Shown here: one piece after another, positions 10,353 to 20,800 of the stretch
How the letters are laid out: each line of letters begins with the position of its first letter
Position numbering within the stretch: position 1 is the first letter of the stretch
Assembly: GCA_024195265.1 (NCBI GenBank)
Contig: JAJLRJ010000005.1
Span: forward strand, 41,131,280-41,195,279
DNA length: 64,000 bases
Direction of reading: 5' to 3'
Origin: Dendrophyllia cribrosa
Taxonomy: Eukaryota; Cnidaria; Anthozoa; Scleractinia; Dendrophylliidae
Notes under the pieces: model-generated
Seen by the model: only the letters and a program-made list of their open reading frames with translations
The model's database searches: none
What the model was told of the DNA's origin: nothing
Made by a program: the position numbers and the translations under genes

Positions 10353-12393
10353 AAAATAAATCGTTATTGTTGTTGTTGTTGTTGAGGAAGGGGTCAACGA
10401 CAGAGATGCAATTACCAAACATCAATTAAATGCTGGATTACAAACTAAACCAGGTAAATATGAAGTATTGTTGTTGGATGGTGGGAACCGTATGACTGGA
10501 GATTTGGATCTCAGAGGAAACAAATTAGTTCTACCCGGTGAAATTGATATGTATCGAAAACTTATCACAAATCTGGACACGGATGAAAACAATGATCTTT
10601 CTGCTGTTAACATGATTACTTTAAAAAAAATTTACCCTGATTCTTTCCCTTCGCATACATACGAAGTTTTGGAAGATATTGATCTGAAAGAACTATTCAA
10701 TGTGAACAATTCAAAAACACAAACTTATCTTCACCTTGCAGCAAACTATGACAATCTTGTCAGCTATAATGATACTAAAAATATCTTTTTGTCAAGAAAA
10801 GAAATGCTTCCAATGGAAACAGATTTGGATATGAACAATCACACAATTTTCAACGTAAACGATCCAACAATTGCAGATCAAGGAGCAAACAAAAGATATG
10901 TTGATAAGTCAGTGAATGGAAAAGCTGATAAAACATATGTTGACACAAAAACCAGTGATTATAACACAAGAATAAATCAGAATGCTAATGGTTTATTTCG
11001 GCTAGAAACAAAAAATATGATAAATCAAATGTTGGTCCATTAGTCCTTCAGATCGAAAAAGAATATAAAGATTATAAAGGTATTATATTATAAAGATATT
11101 ATATTATAAAGATTATAAAGATTATATTATGATACTAAAAATATCTTTTTGTCAAGAAAAGAAATGCTTCCAATGGAAACAGATTTGGATGTGAACAATC
11201 AGACAATTTTCAACGTGAAAGATCCAACAATTGCAGATCACGGAGCAAACAAAAGATATGTTGATAAGTCAGTGAATGGAAAAGCTGATAAAACATATGT
11301 TGACACAAAAACCAGTGATTACAACACAAGAATAATTCAGAATGCTAATGGATTTATTTCGGCTAGAAACAAAAAAAAATATGATAAATCAAATGTTGGT
11401 CCATTAGTCCTTCAAATCGAAAAAGAATATAAAGATTATGTTAATAAGTCACATATCACTTCAACTTCCCACTTGAAGGATGAATTCAGATATTTAATGG
11501 ACGATGTTGATGAATCAAGCTCTGAGCATGATATTACAGTGACTGGAATTACTGATTTTCCAAGTTCACCGCATTTATTCAATAAAAAAGCATACAATTT
11601 GTAAAAAAATTAAAGAAATCAATAATATTTATTCTGGTAGATTAGGAGTCAACATGTTTAAATTACCAGAAGGAGAATACACTATTTGCATTGAATTCTT
11701 TCCAGTCACATGTACAATGAATAATGTGAGTGTTGACGTTCGGAGTACGAGTTTAAATATAAATCAACAATCAACAAAACAATTTTCAAATTATACAAGA
11801 TCAATTATTCACATGCAGTAAATGGCACATTTCATCACCGGAGTTTATATATTTGGATTTAAAATGTGATGGAACAACTTCATCGTTGGCAGAAGGAGAT
11901 GCAAATTTAATAATATATGGTGTTAAAAAATTTTGTAGCAGATGTTGATAGGAGTGTGTATGATTCACCTTTTACATTTGGAAATAACAAAATGGTTATG
12001 GAAACTGATATTGAGATGAATAATCACTCAATTAATATCCCACAATTCATTACTGGTTATTATAAAAAATCACAACATTATAATCGTTCATTTCTTAACA
12101 ATATGAATCCTTTTCAAATTACATCTTTTAATTGTCGTTTTAAAAATATTTCTTGTTATTTTTATGAACAACAAAATAACGATTGTCAAATCACTTTAAA
12201 AATAAGAAGTAATGGACAAACATCAAACAATCAAACATTAAATTCAACACAAAATGCTCGGAGACAAAATTTTTTCAGTGACATTTCATTATCGAAAAAT
12301 GATATATTGTAGATTGAAATTTATAAAAGAGGTACAAGTGATAACATTTCACAGAACGAAGCAGTTTTTGGTATAACATTTCGACAACATTGA
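10353..12393 (+). pseudogene. Virus-like element: fibre-like protein with repeated shaft motifs, broken
   Basis: The start is read from about 10,353; VNDRDAITKHQLN precedes the block MTGDLDLRGNKLV. The pattern 'M.GDLDMNNH.I.NV.DP..AD.GANKRYVD' recurs at residues about 115 and again at 11,160-11,270. This is the style of phage and virus tail or attachment fibres, in which each repeat forms part of a trimeric shaft. A further METDIEMNNHSIN repeat lies at 12,000-12,040. The C-terminal part at 12,060-12,390 looks like a beta-rich head domain (CQITLKIRSNGQTSNNQ). The gene is broken by a frameshift near 10,995, a direct 300-bp duplication, stops near 11,604, and a TAG at 12,310. The fibre assignment is inferred from the repeat grammar alone. 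Confidence 0.6.
10771..11439 (+). repeat. Direct duplication (about 305 bp, 360 bp apart) inside the fibre-like gene
   Basis: 10,771-11,075 is repeated at 11,131-11,439 with only about a dozen differences. The 55-bp spacer is an AT-rich array of taaagatattatat-like units that look grown from the end of the first copy (aaagattat). The second copy has a longer A-run (gaaacaaaaaaaaatatg against gaaacaaaaaatatg) and one extra base before it, so the two copies stay in different frames. Confidence 0.9.
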
Positions 12394-12420
12394 AATCTAT
12401 ATAAATATATAAATAATATA

Positions 12421-12943
12421 ATGACCAAAACAGACATCTTCAATTTCAATCATATTGATAAGAATATCAGCCGGGAAAATTATCTGAAATCAAAGCGTTG
12501 TATAAATTTTATCATAAACGCTTTTGGTGTTATAGAAGAGCGTTCCGATATATCAATAGATTGAATTTATCTATCAATTTAACATCAGTTTCTTTAGTAG
12601 CCACTGGTACAATAGCTGGTTCAATTACGTTAAATCCTATTATTTCAGGTCTAATTAGTGATAGTGGCTTATTGCTTAAGACATTATCTGAAATCAAGAA
12701 CTATAAGAAAAAAGTAGAAATGTCGAAATTTGCTTACACAACATGTTAAAAACTATTAGTTGATTTACGATCTTGTTTAAGAGGTACTCAATTCAACCAT
12801 ACTGTAGTCATCAATGAAATGAGACAGATGAAATGATTATTGATCTTTGCCCTCTTACTGATAAATTTGAAAAGCAATATGACAAAAAATTCACATTCGA
12901 GCAAACTTTCAGAGTAAACTTTACAATAAACTTTATTTTGTGA
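12421..12943 (+). pseudogene. Virus-like element: SLATT-like protein with two membrane segments, broken
   Basis: The N-terminus MTKTDIFNFNHIDKNISREN is followed by a one-base frameshift near 12,485, then ALYKFYHKRFWCYRRAF. Two hydrophobic stretches come next, LSINLTSVSLVATGTIAGS and LNPIISGLISDSGLLLKTL, then a Lys-rich turn, the stop TAA at 12,747, the block LVDLRSCLRGTQFN, a second frameshift near 12,827, and DEMIIDLCPLTDKFEKQYDKK. A pair of closely spaced membrane helices followed by a charged helical tail resembles SLATT-type 2TM proteins, which in other settings act as membrane effectors. The assignment is by architecture only. In this element it may be a membrane or envelope-associated protein. 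One stop and two frameshifts make it a pseudogene. Confidence 0.5.
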
Positions 12944-13005
12944 CTCATTCATAGGGGAAAATCTCTTTGTATGACTTCCTTTTTTTCCGAGAATCACACA
13001 ACAGG

Positions 13006-13440
13006 TCACTTGTTGACAATTTTGTGAATATCATCCTTAATTAACCCATAAACATTATCCCACCATTGTTTATAATATTTTAATATCTTGTTAGAAGTTG
13101 TTGTTTTTATATTCTCGTATGACAAACCCAGCATCTCAAATAATTTTCTCAATATATAGTTGATACTAATCATTCTTTTGCTGCGCCCATTAACTTGTGG
13201 TAACACTTTATCAATCAGTTTAAAGATATATATCCTTTGCCTATTTTTAATTAATTTCGATACCATGCTTTTTATTTATTTGATTTAAAATGTTCTCAAT
13301 ATGGTAGTTTCAATGATACACTGACTTCCGCCTTATATTATACATATTCTCATAAAAATCAATATATTCACTAGAATAATCGTATCCATGAAAACAACCA
13401 CAATTTATACACACATTTCCATTAGAGTGATTTTACTTTG
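13006..13440 (-). pseudogene. Virus-like element: VLTF3-like late transcription factor fragment
   Basis: On the minus strand, sequence from about 13,440 contains a zinc-knuckle-like CINCGCFHGYDYSSEYID, then a helical RRKSVYH and HIENILNQI block. After a frameshift near 13,262, the 13,266-13,006 frame contains RSKRMISINYILRKLFEMLG and KILKYYKQWWDNVYGLI. This order (Cys pair, Arg-Lys helical segment, then the 'R..FLSYSYVLHKFCELLGL' type box and a terminal 'W..I' helix) is what I know of the poxvirus late transcription factor VLTF3-like family (Pfam PF04947). The family is shared by NCLDVs and some smaller relatives and acts in late viral gene transcription. The upstream part is missing or cut by the MITE at 13,477. 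Recognition is by eye and moderately certain. Confidence 0.6.
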
Positions 13441-13476
13441 ACCGTGAAATAGATAGTAGAATAGTACACACTATAA

Positions 13477-13664
13477 AGGCTGGTTTTCACTAGCGCATAA
13501 GCATAAGCACAAGCACAAGCCAACATACGCAGACTCAGTGACGTGTTGATCATTAGTGCCTATTGTTCTGTTTTGTTCAAACAATTGGAACTAATGATCA
13601 ACATGTTACTGAGTCTGCGTATGTTGGCTTGTGCTTATGCTTATGCGCTAGTGAAAACCAGCCT
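13477..13664. mobile_element. Foldback MITE, second copy of the 4,596-4,771 family
   Basis: This 188-bp palindrome has the same arms (AGGCTGGTTTTCACTAGCGC) but an expanded aagcataagcacaagcacaa stretch, and the loop is in the opposite orientation relative to the first copy. Flanks are TAA and TTA, so the target duplication is imperfect here. It interrupts the virus-like element next to the VLTF3-like gene. Confidence 0.85.
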
Positions 13665-13669
13665 TTAGA

Positions 13670-14031
13670 CTATAATTCTATTGTTTTCTTTTGTTTAATT
13701 TGGACTATAACATACTAATTGTAAGATAGTGTTTCACGGGTGAAGTAAAACCACTCTATCTTTAATAACCTCTTGATTTTCACAACATTTTTGAGAAGTT
13801 ACATCTTCATTAATCAGATGTTCCTCAGTTACTAATTTCTCATCACAAAAAATCACGAATCAGATTACCCATGGATTTCAACGCATCATGAATTATTTGG
13901 TTTTTAATACAATCCATTTCTATATATGTTAATAAGATATTATTTTTATTTGTTGTTACACAAATGCAGTCTAATTCATGTGCCCACGATAACGCTACCG
14001 CTCTAAAAGATATATGACATCTTACAAGCAA
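13670..14031 (-). pseudogene. Virus-like element: hypothetical helical protein fragment
   Basis: The 62-codon frame 14,031-13,843 includes ELDCICVTTNKNNILLTYIE and a helical IKNQIIHDALKSMGNLIRDF. After a stop and frameshift the sequence still looks coding to about 13,700 (EKLVTEEHLINEDVTSQKCC). The base composition matches the neighbouring virus-like genes. I do not recognise the family. It could be the N-terminal part of the VLTF3-like gene beyond the MITE, or a separate gene. Confidence 0.35.
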
Positions 14032-14040
14032 CGCAACTTA

Positions 14041-14848
14041 CATGTTTGAATACTGTGCTTTGAAATTAGTTGTCACGGGTGATAATCATTTTTTGTTGAC
14101 TCAAGCTGTGCTCTGAAATTGGTTCTCACAAGTGATAATCATTTTTTTGTTGACTCAAGCTGTGCTATGAAATTGAAGAAATTAACTTACTCGAAGAAAT
14201 TAGCTTTACTCGAATAAATTAGCTTACTCGAAGAAATTAGCTTCACAAGCTACACTTAAATTCGAGTTAAAATAAAGTTTATGTATGTATGTATGTATGT
14301 ATTGGTTCTTACGCGTGATAATCATTTTTTTGTATTCTTGAAACACATTCATATAATCAACTTCATATTTTTTCCGAGTATTTAGTCACGTGTCGCGCTA
14401 TAGATTAAACGCATCGTCACCATAAATATATAGTTTTCTAAAACCTGATCTCGTATTTTAAACAAAGGTATTGTTTCATTTGATTTTTCATAAAATGATC
14501 TGGTATTTTTTATCAAATCTATTTTCCACGTAATATTACCATCATATGGAAAAGTAGTAATATTCCATATGATTTTTCCATTTGAATTTTCCATTTAATT
14601 TTTCCATCAAATGGTAAGTAGTACTGGCTATGGCTTGGTAACAGACTATTTTGCAAAATGGTCTGGTATCGCCATATTCTATACTACTGTGGTGCTATTT
14701 GCTATTTAGTACAAGGTGCAGGGTATAGACGATATCCTAACGTTCAGTTTACATTGAAATGGAAGAGTTCATGTATATATAGACAGTTAAAGTGAGAACA
14801 GAAATTTTCACAACAAAGATTATGAGTGAAAAAGCGCCTCAGCACTCA
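14041..14848. other. AT-rich stretch with short direct repeats; one weak minus-strand frame
   Basis: Tandem copies of gtgataatcattttttgttgactcaagctgtgc-like sequence lie at 14,070-14,165, then repeated aattagcttactcgaagaa units at 14,175-14,250, and a (TATG)n run near 14,285-14,303. A 70-codon minus frame at 14,382-14,594 (with NITWKIDLIKNTRSFYEKSN) has coding-like composition and may belong to the virus-like element, but I cannot name it. 14,781-14,842 is the tail of the tRNA-derived SINE described at 42,975-43,200. Confidence 0.4.
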
Positions 14849-15071
14849 AGAAACCAACTCCAATTTAAATTAACTTTTTAATTAGCTCGACGTTTCGGCC
14901 GTCTCGGCCTTCCTCATGAGTGTCACAGACGTTAGTCGTTATTTTCCGTTACATGAAGCTTTAATGTTGTATTCAGTACCTGTAAAACCATCATAACGCT
15001 CCTGAGGAAGGCCGAGACGGCCGAAACGTCGAGCTAATTAAAACGTTAATTTAAATTGGAGTTGGTTTCTT
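14849..15071. mobile_element. Inverted pair of Penelope-like terminal sequences
   Basis: The arms read agaaaccaactccaatttaa...agctcgacgtttcggccgtc and the inverse (gacggccgaaacgtcgagct...). The core (c)ctgaggaaggccgagacggccgaaacg has the 'gaagaaggc...gaaacg' form seen beside the GIY-YIG remnants at 42.1 and 62.0 kb. That suggests two Penelope-like ends head to head. No coding sequence is present. Confidence 0.5.
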
Positions 15072-15197
15072 GACCTTTACAAATCAAGTTTATATGACAA
15101 ATTTCAAGTCTCCACGATCGCTCAAGTGATCCTCCAATTAAAGATTTCAGGTGAGCATTGTTTGCGTGACCATTCACAAGTCTACGAGTATATATAG

Positions 15198-15418
15198 TTC
15201 TTCAATTGAGCACTCTGTTGATAGGCGTGCATATCAACTGGTATATATATATATATATATATATATGTTGTGGTTCAAATTTTTCCTTGGTTTAAAAATT
15301 TTCAAACCAGTTTAATTTTTATTTTCCTTTGTCCTTGATTCATTATCATAATCTAAGACAAAGGAAAACAAAATTTAAACTGGTTTGAAAATTTTCAAAC
15401 CAAAGAAAAATTTAAACC

Positions 15419-15474
<56 letters not shown>

Positions 15475-15518
15475 AGTTGATATGCATGCCTATCAACAGA
15501 GTGCTCAATTGAAGAACT
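15198..15518. mobile_element. Foldback element with (TA)n arms
   Basis: The outer arms gttcttcaattgagcactct and the inverse ending in gaagaac enclose (TA)n runs (15,241-15,266 and 15,425-15,472). They also enclose a second inverted pair, tgttgtggttcaaatttttc against the inverse at 15,395-15,424, so two foldbacks are nested. No open frame. Confidence 0.7.
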
Positions 15519-15589
15519 AGAGCGTCATAATCGAGGTGAACTGATCAACTGAAGATTCGACTTGGCATTTTATTACTAACTAGTTTCGT

Positions 15590-17400
15590 ACCGCACAACA
15601 TGTGCGGCACTCATCAGTGAGCCGCTTCTAAGCTTCTAAGCGTTCCGAGCAGCGAACCTCTCGTCCATAACACATGCACAGACGCCAAAATTCATACAAT
15701 CTCTACTTCTATAAAATGAACACCTAATATTGCGGACACGCGGACACCTTTGGTGTCCGTATTAAGGAGATTCGAAACCCCTGATAATTATGTAACAATG
15801 CGTGTAAGAAGTAGGCAATGCTCTATTGTTCCGCGGCAAAACCTAAGATTGTTTAGGTTTTCTTACTGAGAATGCATCAACCTATGATCATGGACAACAT
15901 GTTTTTTAAATAAAATGTACTGGAACTTTATTTTAAAGTGATTTTTCTTTTGTGCTACATCTGATTTCATCCAATCGTGAAACTCCAAAACAATGGCCAA
16001 GAAAGGCTTCCAATTTTACATGTTTCCCACATAGAATTTTGGTTGCATTAAAACTCAGAATAGTTTTCACTAAAAGGAAATCAATTAGTAAACTAAAGAG
16101 AAATAAATGCACTACCTGGTTAGGTTATGGTAGATTTTCACGTTTTAGCCAATGAGGTGGACGGTTTCAACAATCACAATTAACTCCTTTCTGTATTCCC
16201 TGCCGTTAGGTTGCCTACTTCTTACTAGGAACATTACTTATCGAACAAAAATTTGTACTTACGAGCAAACCCCCAAAGCTGTAACTTGCGTGTCTGTTGT
16301 ACAATGATAACCTGGCCTTTTTCAAAGCGACGCTGCAAGCACGGCGCTGCATCAAGGTCTGTCAAAGCGCATTCCTGTCTTCGCGATATTGCGACGCCGA
16401 CACCGACACTCAGACAAAAGGAGATAATACCCATCTTTGAATTTTAATTTAATATATTAAATATATTCAATATTCAAGATATTGTGTATTAGTAGCCATT
16501 GTCAGTGACCACTACGCTTCTAATAAAGGTTTTAGAAATTGCTAAAAAAAATTCCCCTTGGATAAATTAAAAAAATAAATGACCGTCAATACCTAAGAAA
16601 ACTGTTCTTTGGTGTATTATGACAGATACAGATCTGACCCTCAAATTGCCACGTAGCCAAGCCAGCCGAAAGTGTCGCAGTTGACAAATGATGAATCAAA
16701 GCATGGAAATCCGTTCACAAATAGTTTTATTTTTACGGTCTTAAATGAGTAAAAAAGTTTCTGGCAGCCGATATTTTGGAAAGATTATATAGCTGTAAAC
16801 AGATATAGTCGAATTGTAATCGATGTTGTTCTTAGTTTTGCTGACCTTAACTCTTTACCTTATAAGACTGTCATAGCAGGCCGTAACAATCTGATATTGA
16901 TTGTCAGTAAACGTTTCAAAAATAGCGAGAGAAGCGAATTCACACTGCATCCGTTTGAGTGTTCACGCCTTACAACAAATACGACTTCCGTGATTTGACT
17001 CATGACAGCCCTCATTAGCCACAGTTGTTATAGACGCTAAGATTGACTAAATTAAAATGTTTGAAAATCCAGTGAAGTGACTTATCGTTTAAGCTAATCG
17101 CAGGTAATCGTAAAGAGTAAGGGAATTTGATCTTGATTGTCATTATTCAACGCTCGCAGTTGGAGTTTAGTTTAAACGAAAACATACAACGGCATTATTT
17201 CACCTGCCGCCATCACGTGGTTCAGACAAATGTACCACGTGATGCATCTGAAAAGGGCTCACGGAATCACGATTGTTACCCCGAAGGCGGCCAAAATATT
17301 CGTGTGTGTCGCGGTTTACTGGAAACAGTACTATGTCCTAGCTTGATATACTGCAGTTTATGCTTCCAAAGTTGTTCATGATCAGCTCTCGGATCTTTAC
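15590..17400. repeat. Duplicated block Q1, no supported gene
   Basis: The block shares long stretches with 42,530-44,770 (Q2), 38,690-39,545 (Q3) and 62,230-63,070 (Q4). Markers are gagccgcttctaagcgttcc, gtacttacgagcaaaccccc, gatattgcgacgcc and cgtttgagtgttcacgcctt. Open frames in one copy (16,234-16,434 minus; 17,127-17,381 plus) are not maintained in the others. Confidence 0.7.
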
Positions 17401-18156
17401 ACAGACTAGTCTGGTCATTCCAACATATAAGATGGATGAATGGATGGATGGATGGATGGATAGAAAGAGATAGATAGATAACTTTATTAAAGTGTCATTG
17501 TTAAAAGCAGTTACCCACTATCTTGAGTAAGTGGGATGGAAACTTCAAAAATTCATAAAAATTCACCCTTTTGAGCAAAAGGGCTGAAATTTTGTGAGAG
17601 GTGCAAATAATCATCTTCTTTGAAATGTTGCATGTTAAGGTGCTGAGCAAGCATTGGCCTAGTTAATAATTAACCAAGACTCAAGGAACATAGGTTTACC
17701 CTTGATTTACTTCCCCCAAAATTTGGTTGCGATGCATTATGTTGCCATGGCAACCACATAAACTTTCAAATTCGGTTAGTGTTCATTAAACCTTGTGACT
17801 TGCACTAAATCAAATTATTCCCCATTAAGTTGTAGCCCACTATATGACAAATACAACTGCTTAGTTTGATAAAAATGCTTAAATCTAAGTTGAAAAAAAA
17901 AAACAGGGGCAATGCCAGTAGCAGTGAAAAAAGCCATTTTTAAGAAAATGGCCTTAAAACTCTTTATCCCCCGCCCCTGTAAATATCAGTACCACAGTAA
18001 TGATCGGGAAAAAAATCACCAAAAAATTGCGTTACTTCCTCTTACCACCAAATTTGGCACACAGGAAGTGTATAAGTTTAGCCAATCACACACCAAGTTT
18101 GACCCCATATAAGGTAGTCGTCTCCACGAGGTGAGCTTTTGTAGTTGAGAGAGATA
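17401..18156. other. Microsatellite and 5' flank of the piggyBac element
   Basis: A (GGAT)n/(GATA)n run lies at 17,430-17,480 and leads into acttattaaag-type sequence, which may be the end of a small retroelement. The rest up to 18,156 has no supported gene; it probably contains the left end and promoter of the piggyBac transposase gene, but no terminal repeat was recognised. Confidence 0.4.
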
Positions 18157-20034
18157 ATGGCGGACGCACGCAAGAATTCTCGGACCGACACGTTCAGTGT
18201 TGAGGATGTTTTTTCGGCGTTGGATGAAGATGTGGATGATGAAGAGTGTATGTCAAGTGACGAGGAAAGTGACTTAGACAAGGAACTTTACGATCTTGAC
18301 CGAGAATTGAGGTAAGCGATAAGTAAACTTTCAAACATCTCGTTTCGCAATCGCCATGTTGAAACACGTTTTCTTCAAAATGTGATGATATGCTATGTAG
18401 GTCGGCCTTTTATGTTCGAAACCTCGTCTTTTACATGAAATAGATCTCCAACTTGTTCTCCAACTTGATCTTCATGTTTCGAAAGCTCGATATTTGGCCG
18501 TAAGTCAACTTTTTTAGGCCAGAGTAATATTCTATACTTCACGCGTGGCAACACGATAGTAGCGTGGTTGCGTGGAGATGCCACGAGGGTAACTAGGGAA
18601 CGCCGAAGTATCAAATAACACACTTGTTTATCTGTTTTGGACTCAAATGTTCCTATGTTTTTGTTTTGTTTTCATTATGGAGATTTTGTATATAAATAAA
18701 TGACTTACATATCATTTTTATTTATTTCCTTTGATTCTCATGGCCATGAATGAATTTGGTTTATGTTTGTTACCTACCAATTTTTATAGATATATAAATA
18801 ATTGTTTTACTTATGCATTTCGATTTTCACAGTGATGAATGTGCTGATTATTATTATTATTATTATAAACTTTATTTCACACAGAATTCAGAAAGTATAC
18901 ACTGATAGTGGTGATGATGACAATGGTGATAATGATGACGGTGGTGATAATTATGATGGTGTTGCCTGATCCTGTGGCTGCCATTGCACCCCTTGTGCAA
19001 GATATTGCTGGAGTTCTTTCAGGTCAGTATTACTTTAGTATGATAAATAATGATGGATCAGTGGCACAAATTTAGTACAGTTGGTAGTTTTTGTAAGCTC
19101 GTATCCTCATACTTGTAATACAAAATTCAATCATAATAAGTATGTTTATTTTTGTTGTAGATGCTATAGGACCTGCCGCTTTTTATGGCGGAGCAGCTCG
19201 TCCTCCTCCTGCCCGTCCTGGTAAGTATAATTTTAGTGTAAGAAATAGTATGTAATGTAAATATTCAGTGTAACTATTATAATTTTAGTATGATAAATAA
19301 TGATGGATCTGCGGCACAAATTTAGTACAGCTGGTAGTTTTTGTAAGCTTTGTAAAGAGTGGGCCAAAGGAAAGGCAAGAGGAACTATGCGCTGGGAAAG
19401 AGACCCTCCCTGTTTAGTTTTGCAGTGGGTGGACAATAAAGCAGTCTCTGTCATTACAACTGTTGGCAATGCAAATGACATTGTTCGTGTGAACAGGAAG
19501 ACAAAAACTGCGAATGTGTGGGGCACAAAAGTGGTCAATCAGCCGCAAACTATTTCCATGTACAACAAGTACATGAATGCAGTTGACCGGTCAGACCAGA
19601 TCCTCGCCACCAATTGTATTCAGCGCAAATGCAAGAGATGGTGGCTGGTTGTGTTTTTCCACATGATTGACATAGCTATCGTAAATAGTTACATTCTGTT
19701 TATGAACAATGAAGCTCTTCATAAACCAGCAAACTATGGTCAGGGTGAATTCAGAGAGGAGATTGTCAGGCAAATCTGTGGTTTTCCTGAGTATGGTGCT
19801 CCCCCTGTGTCATCTAATAAACCAGCTGAAGTACCTGGTTTGTACAACACCTTGCATATGCCAGTTTATTCTGATACAAAGAGAAACTGCATTGTATGCT
19901 ACAGGCAGGGCAGGGGACAGAAACAAGTTTATTCTTATTGTAGTGCATTGCAATGTGCGGGTAAGCACATGCACATCACCAAGGGACTGAATTGTTTTCA
20001 GGAGTTCCACAACGATGCATATCATGGACTATAA
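18157..20034 (+). pseudogene. piggyBac-type transposase, intron-containing, central catalytic region deleted
   Basis: Exon 1 (18,157-18,311) encodes an acidic N-terminus (MADARKNSRTDTFSVEDVFS...DEDVDDEECMSSDEESD) and ends at AG|GTAAGC, as in many piggyBac proteins. Short exon-like pieces follow at about 18,887-19,022 (ending GVLS|gtcagt) and 19,161-19,220 (DAIGPAAFYGGAARPP, ending |gtaagt). The last exon, from about 19,332 to the stop at 20,034, holds the C-terminal part of the DDE_Tnp_1_7 domain, including MYNKYMNAVDRSDQ with the third catalytic Asp. It also holds a Cys/His zinc domain (CIVCYRQGRGQ...CSALQC...H). The regions with the first two catalytic Asp residues are absent, so the protein cannot cut DNA. 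A frame slip near 18,965 adds to the damage. Confidence 0.8.
19036..19350 (+). repeat. Direct repeat at the deletion point of the piggyBac gene
   Basis: About 65 bases (tagtatgataaataatgatg...ggtagtttttgtaagct) occur at 19,036-19,098 and again at 19,287-19,349. Only the second copy continues into the transposase exon. The first copy runs into cgtatcctcat. The pair marks a rearrangement, probably linked to loss of the central exons. Confidence 0.8.
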
Positions 20035-20094
20035 GTATTTATCTCTATTCTATAGTACATGTTATGTTGTCAGGGTGCCTGCCTGCCTGCCAGG

Positions 20095-20800
20095 GCTTTT
20101 TTTTGTAGTTCAAACTACCCCATGTAGACACACCCAATTTGTTATAATTTTTTTTTTTTTTGGTATTTCAAGGTAGTCTCAAGAACCTTGTCAGTGTGGC
20201 CTGGCAGGGGTGGAGGAGGGTTTTCTCATCATTTTACAACATTTTCATGCAAACTACCCCCATGTAGACACACCCAAAAAAAAGTAATAATTTTTTATAA
20301 ATTTTTTTTTTTTGGTATTTCAAGGTAGTCTTGAATAATATTGTTCAAGAACCTTGTCAGTGTGGCCTGGCAGGGGTGGAGGAGGGTTTTCTCATCATTT
20401 TACAACATTTTCATGCAAACTACCCCCATGTAGACACACCCAAAACAAAGTAATAATTTTTTATAAATTTTTTTTTTTTGGTATTTCAAGGTAGTCTTGA
20501 ATAATATTGTTCAAGAACCTTGTCAGTGTGGCCTGGCAGGGGTGGAGGAGGGTTTTCTCATCATTTTACAACATTTTCATGCAAACTACCCCCATGTAGA
20601 CACACCCAAAACAAAGTAATAATTTTTTATAAATTTTTTTTTTTTGGTATTTCAAGGTAGTCTTGAATAATATTGTTCAAGAACCTTGTCAGTGTGGCCT
20701 GGCAGGGGTGGAGGAGGGTTTTCTCATCATTTTACAACATTTTCATGCAAACTACCCCCATGTAGACACACCCAAAAAAAATTATAATTTTTTTTTTTTT
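20095..20800. repeat. Tandem repeat, unit about 166 bp, four-plus copies, in the piggyBac 3' region
   Basis: The landmark catgtagacacaccc occurs at 20,121, 20,261, 20,428, 20,592 and 20,759 (steps of 140, 167, 164 and 167). Each unit holds a T-run, ggtatttcaaggtagtc, gtcagtgtggcctggcaggg and ggaggagggttttctcatca. It begins just after the transposase stop codon. The last copies are almost identical, which implies recent expansion. Confidence 0.9.

Larger units (their letters stand above)
8560..14040. mobile_element. Decayed endogenous DNA-virus-like element
   Basis: A block of unusually AT-rich coding-like DNA carries at least five genes in two directions. Minus strand: a structural-like protein (about 8,620-9,382), a 289-codon protein (9,412-10,281) and a VLTF3-like factor (13,006-13,440), with a further helical frame at 13,670-14,031. 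Plus strand: a fibre-like protein (10,353-12,393) and a two-membrane-segment protein (12,421-12,943). All but one have frameshifts or stops. A VLTF3-like factor is a hallmark of large and mid-size eukaryotic dsDNA viruses and relatives, so the block is best read as an integrated virus or virus-like transposon. No capsid gene, polymerase, integrase or terminal repeats were found in the window. The edges are therefore uncertain, and a Harbinger-like MITE (13,477-13,664) has inserted into it. Confidence 0.65.

Noticed and set aside
8560..14040. Complete Polinton/Maverick transposon
   Set aside because: No polymerase, integrase, protease, packaging ATPase, capsid or terminal repeats could be seen in the window, so only a virus-like element of unknown class is called.
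16234..16434. Minus-strand frame starting MGIISFCLSVGVGV with a donor-like GTAAGT at its end, possible secreted first exon
   Set aside because: The homologous sequences at 43,390-43,590 and 62,415-62,600 carry frameshifts and stops, and no second exon was found; the block is part of the Q repeat.
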